NCBI GenBank assembly: GCA_019313725.1
Contig: JAFDAT010000252.1
Location: forward strand, 1 to 5,577
Source: Deltaproteobacteria bacterium
GTDB lineage: Bacteria; Desulfobacterota; Desulfobacteria; Desulfobacterales; B30-G6
DNA length: 5,577 nucleotides
Reading direction: 5' to 3'
Shown here: positions 1 through 4,885 of the stretch, one piece after another
How positions within the stretch are numbered: the first letter of the stretch is position 1
Layout: the number at the start of each line of letters is the position of its first letter
The notes under the pieces: generated by a model
What the model saw: only the letters and a program-made list of their open reading frames with translations
The model's database searches: none
Told to the model about the DNA's origin: nothing
Program-made: the position numbers and the translations under genes

Positions 1-1963
1 TGGTACACGATGCCGCGTATGTTTTGGTGGCCTTGTTTTTGATATGCTGTATTTCATCAAACGCCGCTATAGAAAAATTGATCTGCTTCAACCGCTCTAT
101 ATCTCTCAACAGGATGCCATAAGAGGTAATCAGCACATCGGTTCCATCCATGGCGGACTCGAGGTCCCGATCCCCGCCATGATAGGCTTTAGCGGACAGG
201 TCCGGCGCATATTCCCCTATCTTGACAACCCAGTGGCTTAAAACGGTTGTCGGGCATACCACCAGAAATGGCCTTCTGTTTTCCTGTTCCGCTTTGATGC
301 ACAGCATCAGCGCCATGACCTGGTGGGTTTTCCCCAGGCCCATATCGTCACACAAAAGACCACCCAGACGGTTTTCAAAGAGCCACCAGAGCCAGTTGAA
401 TCCGACAAATTGGTATGGACGCAGGTCAGACGACATGCGGGGTGCCGATGGCGGCGCCAGCGATTTCATCTCCAGAAAACGGGTCAAGATATCGACATTT
501 TCACCCTCTCCCCCGACCACAGGTAGCTTATCGGAGAGGGAACTTATCCTGAAAAGCTCTCTTCTGGAAAGTTTCAGGCCTTCCTTGCCTTCCTCAAACC
601 GATCCCCGAAACTATTTTCGGCAACAGACGCAATAGTTTCGATGTCGGGCGCAGTACAATCCACCCAACCGTCCGGGGTGCCGATGTAACGCCGTCCCTC
701 TTTTCTTGCGAGGAGTATCTCCTGAAGAGAAATTTTTGAATTGCCAAATCCATATTTTATGGAAAGCCAGCACCAGTCCCGATCGATGGCCTCAGGCAAA
801 AATTCCACCTGCTCGATTGTCTGTAGAAGCTTTAGCCCTTTTACATCCGGATCCACTTGAAATTGTTTCGAAAATATCTCATCCCCCACATCGGCCAGGA
901 AGTTGGGAACCTGGTGCTTTTTAATCGTCATCCGTACGGGCGCTCTGAAACTTCTAGGCTTTCCCGGATTCTCGAGTTCTGCCAGAATACCGAGTTCCTT
1001 GACATAGATAAGATTCCCGTACCGGAAACGCTCCAGCGCCTCTCTTTCGAAAAACCGGGACTCACCCTCCTTTTGGATCAGCTGCACCATGGGCCTGATG
1101 TCGAGGTCCAGTTCCGTAGTCCGGGATATCTTGAATATGGACTTCAACGGTATGGGATGGATGGGCATGTGGTGCTGGTTGGGCAGCCGTTCCCTGAAGG
1201 CTTGCAGCAGGGGACGGACGCGTTTGCGTGGGACAGCCATGTGAAAAATTGTCTCATCTAAACTGTCCCTGCAGGTTACCATGAAGGCGCCGGTCTCTTC
1301 ATTTACAGCCGGTGAAAAGGTGCAGTGTTCTGTGCCGAACTCTCTGAAACAGTGATATCCCAGCCTGTACCAGAAGCTGGTTTCGAGTGCCTGGCGCCTG
1401 GATCTCAACCCCCTTTCATTCAACACGCGCTCGGTATCCGACAGGGTCATCAGTCTCAACCGCTGCAGCACCTCCGCACGATCGGGCACCTTGTTTCCAT
1501 TTCCGGGTGAGAATGCACCCATCCGGTCGGCAAGGCGATATTGACTGTTTTTGTCCGACAGGTAGGAAAGAACGGTCTCACCGTTTTTCCCTGAAATCCC
1601 CAGTGCTTCTTGACCATCAGCCTCATAGAATTTGATAGAAACCGATTCCGGACCGAACTTCGACCCTTCCGCCAGTACGCAAGCCAGGTCATACCACAGG
1701 CTCTCTTTTAAACGATCCTCGAACAGCTTCTTTTTCCTTCCCGGCTGCCTTGTTCCGGATACCCCAAAGAGCGTTTTGAGGTGTGGGCAGGTGGTGGTTT
1801 TCCTTTTAGAGCAGGTGCAGTACGACTCTTCGACACGACCCTGCAAAAGGAACGCCACCCCCGGACGGCTGTCGTTCGGTTCCGGCATGAGGGCAACGGC
1901 GTTCCGGTGAAATTCCATTCTGCTGGTAATGGTCTGGGGGGACGTCTCTTTTTTCTTTGGCAT
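1..1963 (-). CDS. SWI2/SNF2-family DEAD-like ATPase with N-terminal SWIM zinc finger (partial, C-terminus beyond the left edge)
   Basis: The reverse strand is open for 654 codons from an ATG at 1963 to the window edge, with no stop. A GGGGAG ribosome binding site 8 bases upstream supports this start. Residues 49-61 form a SWIM-type zinc site (C49, C51, C59, H61). The next ~450 residues are a family-specific region I cannot assign in detail. The SNF2 ATPase domain starts near residue 513 with LRPYQFVGFNWL (514-525). It then shows Walker A DDMGLGKT (539-546, K545), PTTVLSHW (571-578), TSYG (613-616) and Walker B DEIQ (636-639) followed by HIKN. Proteins of this family are ATP-driven double-stranded DNA translocases that remodel DNA-protein complexes in the cytoplasm; SWIM plus SNF2 is a common bacterial pairing. 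The C-terminal helicase lobe (motifs IV-VI) is outside the window, so completeness cannot be judged. The family call is firm. The cellular role, whether repair, transcription or defence, is not shown here, and no neighbour points to one. Confidence 0.93.
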   Translation of the reverse strand, partial: MPKKKETSPQTITSRMEFHRNAVALMPEPNDSRPGVAFLLQGRVEESYCTCSKRKTTTCPHLKTLFGVSGTRQPGRKKKLFEDRLKESLWYDLACVLAEGSKFGPESVSIKFYEADGQEALGISGKNGETVLSYLSDKNSQYRLADRMGAFSPGNGNKVPDRAEVLQRLRLMTLSDTERVLNERGLRSRRQALETSFWYRLGYHCFREFGTEHCTFSPAVNEETGAFMVTCRDSLDETIFHMAVPRKRVRPLLQAFRERLPNQHHMPIHPIPLKSIFKISRTTELDLDIRPMVQLIQKEGESRFFEREALERFRYGNLIYVKELGILAELENPGKPRSFRAPVRMTIKKHQVPNFLADVGDEIFSKQFQVDPDVKGLKLLQTIEQVEFLPEAIDRDWCWLSIKYGFGNSKISLQEILLARKEGRRYIGTPDGWVDCTAPDIETIASVAENSFGDRFEEGKEGLKLSRRELFRISSLSDKLPVVGGEGENVDILTRFLEMKSLAPPSAPRMSSDLRPYQFVGFNWLWWLFENRLGGLLCDDMGLGKTHQVMALMLCIKAEQENRRPFLVVCPTTVLSHWVVKIGEYAPDLSAKAYHGGDRDLESAMDGTDVLITSYGILLRDIERLKQINFSIAAFDEIQHIKNKATKTYAASCT

Positions 1964-1971
1964 AGCTATAA

Positions 1972-1977
1972 CTCCCC
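1972..1977 (-). promoter_or_regulatory. Ribosome binding site of the SNF2 gene
   Basis: The minus strand reads GGGGAG with 8 bases between it and the ATG at 1963. This decides the start over the next in-frame ATG (residue 16), which has no comparable site before it. I saw no convincing -35/-10 pair further upstream. Confidence 0.65.
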
Positions 1978-2006
1978 AAGAATTTTTGCTTCATAAATTG
2001 GAAAAC

Positions 2007-2037
2007 GTTTTACGTGTTACGATTTATGTTTTACGTG
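2007..2037. repeat. Two copies of GTTTTACGTG, 21 bases apart
   Basis: GTTTTACGTG occurs at 2007-2016 and exactly again at 2028-2037, with the related GTTACG between them. It lies about 45 bases upstream of the SNF2 start on the other strand. It could be a degenerate intergenic repeat or a pair of operator half-sites; its position leaves both open. Confidence 0.6.
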
Positions 2038-2060
2038 AACAACTATCGGACATTTGCCAT

Positions 2061-2090
2061 ATCGAAATCGCTATCGGGATCGGGATCGAA
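2061..2090. repeat. Hexanucleotide tandem repeat ATCGNN, five units
   Basis: Bases 2061-2090 divide exactly into ATCGAA, ATCGCT, ATCGGG, ATCGGG and ATCGAA. The four-base core is perfect in all five units and the last two bases vary. The array is not inside a supported gene. I recall similar ATCG-rich degenerate arrays from deltaproteobacterial spacers, but cannot verify this here. Confidence 0.75.
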
Positions 2091-2149
2091 TTCTGTATAA
2101 TGACCAAATAGGTACACTTAATCCCAGTCCGGATGAACCGGAAAAGATG

Positions 2150-2174
2150 AACATCGAACGTCCAACATCGAACG
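2150..2174. repeat. Two copies of AACATCGAACG, period 14
   Basis: AACATCGAACG is found at 2150-2160 and 2164-2174, separated by TCC. This resembles the AACATCGAAC-type spacer repeat seen in various environmental bacterial genomes (recalled, not checked). It gives rise to a spurious minus-strand frame, which I do not call. Confidence 0.65.
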
Positions 2175-2350
2175 CCGAATAGCCACAAACATGATAAGAT
2201 TTCAATAAATAGGTGCCCCAATGGTGTCCTTGGTCACGCTATATGTCATTTTGTCGCACAACTGTTGAATATTTTTTCCAGGAAAGGCATGTAAAAACCA
2301 GATGGCGCTAACCCAAGAAAAACATCTCTTTATCATGAAATAGCAAAATA

Positions 2351-2357
2351 AAGGAGG
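2351..2357 (+). promoter_or_regulatory. Strong ribosome binding site (AAGGAGG)
   Basis: A near-perfect Shine-Dalgarno, AAGGAGG, sits 5 bases before the ATG at 2363. It is the main reason to believe the short signal-peptide ORF is, or was, the start of a translated gene. Confidence 0.75.
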
Positions 2358-2362
2358 ATAAC

Positions 2363-2509
2363 ATGCTTATCAGAAAAAAAGTGTTATGGCTGACGGTCAC
2401 CTGCCTGCTGGCGCTCTGTTTCAACAGCACCGGGGCTGCCGAAAATACAGGAACGCTCATCGTCGATATTACTGGAAAAAATCTGGCCGGAGCTGGTTAT
2501 CTGCGCTGA
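2363..2509 (+). pseudogene. 5' fragment of a secreted-protein gene (signal peptide; DUF2141-like start), truncated by an out-of-frame junction
   Basis: This 48-codon ORF starts at ATG 2363 behind AAGGAGG and ends at TGA 2507-2509. Residues 1-25 form a classic Sec signal peptide: LIRKK, then a hydrophobic core WLTVTCLLALCF, then a small-residue STGAA cleavage region. The mature part starts ENTGTLIVDITG, the kind of first strand seen in small periplasmic beta proteins such as DUF2141 (GTLxVxVTG). This match is weak because only about 10 residues survive. After that, the DNA codes in another frame for the receiver domain of the downstream regulator, so the last ~10 residues (KNLAGAGYLR) are probably out-of-frame reading. 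I infer that a deletion joined the head of a secreted-protein gene to the body of a response regulator gene. A real 48-residue exported peptide is possible but less likely. Confidence 0.55.
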
Positions 2510-2537
2510 AGCTGAAAACGGACCGCAGGCCCTGGAA

Positions 2538-3173
2538 ATGGTGGAAACGCATCGACCGGATATCGCTTTCCTGGACATCAAAATGCCGGGGTTTTCCGGT
2601 ATCGAGGTCGCCGAGAGAATGACCGTTCCCTGCCAAGTGGTGTTCATCACCGCCTTCGACGCCTATGCAGTCGAGGCCTTCGAAAAAGCGGCTATCGATT
2701 ACATTCTGAAACCGGCAACCGAGGCGCGGCTGAGGGTAACGGTGGAACGGCTGCAACAACAGGTGGCGGGAACGATCGGGACACCGGCAGGATTCACCCG
2801 TGCAGTCCAGAGGCTGTTGTCAAAAATCGAGACCGGGAATTCACCCCGGTATCTGGAATGGGTAAACGCCCGGCAGGGTGATGAAATCCGCCTGGTCCAT
2901 GTAGCGGATATCTGCTATTTCAAGGCTGAAGACAAGTATACGGTCATCAAAACGCTGGAGGGAGAGCACCTGATCCGCACGAGTATCCACCGGCTGGAAA
3001 AATCCCTCGATCCAGACAGTTTCTGGCGGGTGCACAGGGGAACGATTGTCAATGTCGGCCGCATTAAAACCGTTCACCGATCGCTGTCGGGCCGCATGGA
3101 CATTACGCTTGACGGACTGATGGAAAAACTGACCGTCAGCCGAACCTATGCCCATCGATTCAAACAGATGTAA
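2538..3173 (+). CDS. LytTR-type response regulator, receiver domain truncated at its N-terminus
   Basis: The 211-residue product has most of a receiver domain (1-65) and a complete LytTR DNA-binding domain (about 105-208, including RYLEW, ADICYFKAEDKYTVI, FWRVHRGTIVN and the C-terminal TVSRTYAHRFKQM). Receiver residues present are phospho-acceptor D13 (AFLDIKMPG), T38 (VVFITAFD) and K58 (DYILKP). The usual first ~40-45 residues, with beta-1 and the acidic pair that binds Mg2+ (LIVDDE-like), are absent. The same frame stays open upstream to 2394. From about 2466 it still codes for receiver helix-1 sequence (ILLEKIWPEL, then AEAENG), but ATG 2538 is the first ATG, GTG or TTG in that frame and lacks a good ribosome binding site. 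LytTR regulators normally bind promoter repeats when phosphorylated by a partner histidine kinase. No kinase gene is visible. The product, if made, probably cannot be phosphorylated normally, so treat it as a likely pseudogene or an unregulated DNA-binding remnant. Translation may depend on coupling to the ORF ending 28 bases upstream. Confidence 0.85.
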   Translation: MVETHRPDIAFLDIKMPGFSGIEVAERMTVPCQVVFITAFDAYAVEAFEKAAIDYILKPATEARLRVTVERLQQQVAGTIGTPAGFTRAVQRLLSKIETGNSPRYLEWVNARQGDEIRLVHVADICYFKAEDKYTVIKTLEGEHLIRTSIHRLEKSLDPDSFWRVHRGTIVNVGRIKTVHRSLSGRMDITLDGLMEKLTVSRTYAHRFKQM

Positions 3174-3228
3174 GTTTCAATAAAAGATTATCGGAACACA
3201 TTCACCCATTCCTGGATGGCAACGGTCG

Positions 3229-3264
3229 CAAGGGGTCGCGGGCACCCACAAGGGGAGCCCCTAC
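3229..3264. repeat. GC-rich repeat-like segment between convergent genes, overlapping the coaE stop
   Basis: The segment contains CAAGGGG twice (3229-3235 and 3249-3255, period 20) and a small palindrome AGGGG-AG-CCCCT (3251-3262). On the minus strand its edge reads GTAGGGGC, and the TAG in it is the stop codon of the DUF169-CoaE gene. Similar GTAGGGGC-ended GC-rich pieces are dispersed in many bacterial genomes (recalled, not checked). It sits between two gene ends and could fold, but no T-run follows on either strand, so I do not call a Rho-independent terminator. Confidence 0.45.
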
Positions 3265-4667
3265 AACGTCCTGTGGTCGTTGATTTCCTGCCACATTTTT
3301 TCCACCTGTTGGCGGGTTTCCGCCTTGGAACCTTCGTTGTGGATGACAAAATCGGCAAAACCGACCTTTTCATCGATGGGCAGCTGTGATTTGAGGATGT
3401 TGGCTGCCTCTTCGGTGGAGATGCCGTCACGTTCGGCAAGACGCTCGACCTGAACTTCCTGAGGAACATGGACAACCAATAGTTTATCAAATAAAAACTG
3501 CAGGTTGAGCTCGATCAGCAAGGGGACCGCCGCCTGGATGATGGCGTCAGCTTTATTTTCGGTGATCGTTTTGATCCGATCGAAAAATTCGTGATAGATG
3601 GCCGGGTGAGTGAAGCTTTCCAGCTTTTTACGCTTCTCCATGTCGCTGAAAACAATGTCCGAGAGCCTTTTGCGGTCCAGATTTCCATCTTCACCCAGGA
3701 CCTGTTCCCCGAAATAGGCCACGATTTGTTCAAAGGCGGGTTTTCCCGGTTCCACGACGACTCTGGCCAGTTCGTCAAAGTCGATGAGCGGTGAACCCAG
3801 CTCTTCCAGGATTTCTGAAACATAGGACTTGCCGCTGGCAATACCACCGGTAACGCCCAAAAGCGAATGGTCGCCGCCTTTTAGCTTTTGCGAAATCTCC
3901 TCCAACCCCTGGTAGCTGGCCGGAAACATGGGGGCAACATCCGCTTCGGCGCCGGCATAGCTGATGGGATACCGTACACCTCGGCGGTAAAGAATTTCCA
4001 ATCCGTACAGGGCTTTTTCCATCATGCCGCGGGGTATGGCCATGACCAGGTCCTCATCCTGGGCATGCCCGTACCGGCGTTCCCCGTAACAGGGAATTGT
4101 CAGTGAGGGCTTGCCCGTGTTGTAGCAACGGGCAATGGCGTCGGAGCAGGAGGATTCACCTACACAGAAGAACTGCATGACTTCATAGTCCTCAAACTGC
4201 AGCGCGTTGATCAGCAGCATCATCTGGGCAGGGTTGGCGTAGATGAGAACGATGTCGGGCTCGAAGGGGTTGTACACAAGAGGAGCCATGACAACAGCCT
4301 CGTATTTTCCCAGGGGTAGCCGGGGGATGGAGGCTTCATATTTTTTGCCGTCTTTTTTGGTCTTGACCCAGACAATACTTCTGAATGTCCCGTCCTTGTT
4401 GATCTCCGGGATGTCGGTGAGGCCTATAATGGAAGGGCATGCCGAAAAGAGAAAGTCGTCCAGGTCCGCCCCCACGGTCCAGTCAAAATTTCTCACCAGC
4501 GTGATCAGTTGGCAGAGCGTTGCCTTGTTGCTGGTGCGCCGCATGAAGGGCACTTTTTCCAGGTCCTTTTTCTTTGCCAACATTTTGAAGGCCACCGGAA
4601 ACGATTTGAGCCGTAGCAGCAGTTCCATACGTCGGATCAGTTTTTCCCAATCGATCTTTTTATCCAT
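3261..4667 (-). CDS. coaE: DUF169 domain - dephospho-CoA kinase (CoaE) fusion protein
   Basis: The start is ATG 4667, with AAAGGAG 8 bases upstream; an in-frame ATG at 4730 lies inside a repeat and has no such site. The product is 468 residues. Residues ~1-235 are a DUF169 domain. Its marks are FPVAFKML (23-30), LCQLITLVRN (51-60), ACPSIIGL (76-83), YEAVVMAPL, PDIVLIYANPAQMMLLINAL (a 20-residue core at 137-156), C174 in SSCSDAI, and CYGERR (193-198). Residues ~268-468 are a full-length CoaE: P-loop GGIASGKS (274-281, K280), LIDFDELAR (294-302), THPAI, VPLLIE (381-386), ERDGIS, and SQLP...ADFVIHNEG near the end. CoaE phosphorylates the 3'-OH of dephospho-CoA with ATP, the last step of coenzyme A synthesis, in the cytoplasm. 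Catalytic motifs look intact and the domain has the usual ~200-residue length. DUF169 has no established function that I can cite; the fusion suggests a role linked to CoA or CoA-dependent metabolism (inference). The stop lies in a GC-rich repeat. Confidence 0.94.
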   Translation of the reverse strand: MDKKIDWEKLIRRMELLLRLKSFPVAFKMLAKKKDLEKVPFMRRTSNKATLCQLITLVRNFDWTVGADLDDFLFSACPSIIGLTDIPEINKDGTFRSIVWVKTKKDGKKYEASIPRLPLGKYEAVVMAPLVYNPFEPDIVLIYANPAQMMLLINALQFEDYEVMQFFCVGESSCSDAIARCYNTGKPSLTIPCYGERRYGHAQDEDLVMAIPRGMMEKALYGLEILYRRGVRYPISYAGAEADVAPMFPASYQGLEEISQKLKGGDHSLLGVTGGIASGKSYVSEILEELGSPLIDFDELARVVVEPGKPAFEQIVAYFGEQVLGEDGNLDRKRLSDIVFSDMEKRKKLESFTHPAIYHEFFDRIKTITENKADAIIQAAVPLLIELNLQFLFDKLLVVHVPQEVQVERLAERDGISTEEAANILKSQLPIDEKVGFADFVIHNEGSKAETRQQVEKMWQEINDHRTL

Positions 4668-4675
4668 CTTTTGCG

Positions 4676-4682
4676 CTCCTTT
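4676..4682 (-). promoter_or_regulatory. Ribosome binding site fixing the DUF169-CoaE start
   Basis: The minus strand reads AAAGGAG with 8 bases to the ATG at 4667. It selects MDKKIDWEKL as the N-terminus and excludes a 21-residue extension that would be translated partly from the inverted repeat at 4714. Confidence 0.75.
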
Positions 4683-4713
4683 ACTTCCAGGCTGTCCAGA
4701 ATACATTTTTTTT

Positions 4714-4775
4714 AGCCACAAAGACACCAAGACTCAAAGGGTTGTCATTCTTTGTTCCTTAGCGTCTTCGTGGCT
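4714..4775. repeat. Imperfect inverted repeat, copy 1 (AGCCAC...GTGGCT)
   Basis: The left arm 4714-4739 and right arm 4750-4775 are each 26 bases and pair at 20 of 26 positions around a 10-base loop. The outer ends AGCCAC and GTGGCT match perfectly. The left arm differs from that of copy 2 at only 3 of 26 positions. It lies between the PHP and coaE genes. On the minus strand the hairpin is followed by an A-run, not a T-run, so a Rho-independent terminator for the PHP gene is not supported. Confidence 0.8.
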
Positions 4776-4823
4776 AATTTATCTCACTCATCACGCATTT
4801 GCTTCTTTTCTGTATATTTTCAT

Positions 4824-4885
4824 GGCCGCCAAGACACCAAGACTCAAAGATATTTTATTCTTCGTGCCTTAGAGCCTTTGTGGCT
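4824..4885. repeat. Imperfect inverted repeat, copy 2, overlapping the 3' end of the PHP gene
   Basis: The left arm 4824-4849 and right arm 4860-4885 pair at about 17 of 26 positions around a 10-base loop, the same spacing and orientation as copy 1, 110 bases away. Several mismatches are A/G and would be tolerated as G-U pairs in RNA. The right arm is translated as the C-terminal residues of the PHP protein. Confidence 0.75.

Larger units (their letters stand above)
1964..2362. other. Gene-free divergent spacer with several short repeats
   Basis: This ~400-base stretch separates the SNF2 gene (leftward) from the signal-peptide ORF (rightward) and must hold the promoters of both. I could not identify a convincing sigma-70 promoter. 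The left half (2007-2174) contains three different short repeats, listed separately. The stretch 2181-2350 is AT-rich and shows no clear element apart from TAGCCACAAA at 2180-2189, which matches the first bases of the inverted repeat at 4714. Open frames here, for example minus 2024-2221, are made of repeat sequence and look non-coding. Confidence 0.7.

Noticed and set aside
222..689. Plus-strand open frame of 155 codons opposite the SNF2 gene, and other plus-strand frames within 44-1996
   Set aside because: They lie antisense to a clear SNF2 reading frame with family motifs, have no ribosome binding sites and have arginine/serine/proline-rich low-quality translations.
2024..2221. Minus-strand open frame of 65 codons in the spacer
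   Set aside because: It is built from the ATCGNN and AACATCGAACG repeats (translation IPIPIAI and similar) and has no ribosome binding site. It is a repeat artefact.
2222..2350. A sigma-70 promoter (TTGAAT near 2265) for the signal-peptide ORF
   Set aside because: At 17 bases spacing the -10 position reads CATGTA, far from consensus; no better pair was seen.
3370..3420. Apparent loss of a commonly conserved arginine in the CoaE segment before SQLP
   Set aside because: As I recall it, the E. coli CoaE also has isoleucine at the equivalent place (QILAAQ against NILKSQ here), so this is normal family variation.
4668..4730. N-terminal extension of the coaE fusion from ATG 4730
   Set aside because: The ATG lies in the inverted repeat and lacks a ribosome binding site, whereas ATG 4667 has AAAGGAG at 8 bases and fits the start of DUF169 proteins.
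4243..4872. Plus-strand open frame of 209 codons
   Set aside because: It runs antisense to the DUF169-CoaE gene and through both inverted repeats; the translation has no recognisable domain.
4714..4885. The inverted repeats as Rho-independent terminators
   Set aside because: On the minus strand neither hairpin is followed by a T-run; copy 1 is followed by A residues. They could still affect the RNA, but a terminator call is not supported.
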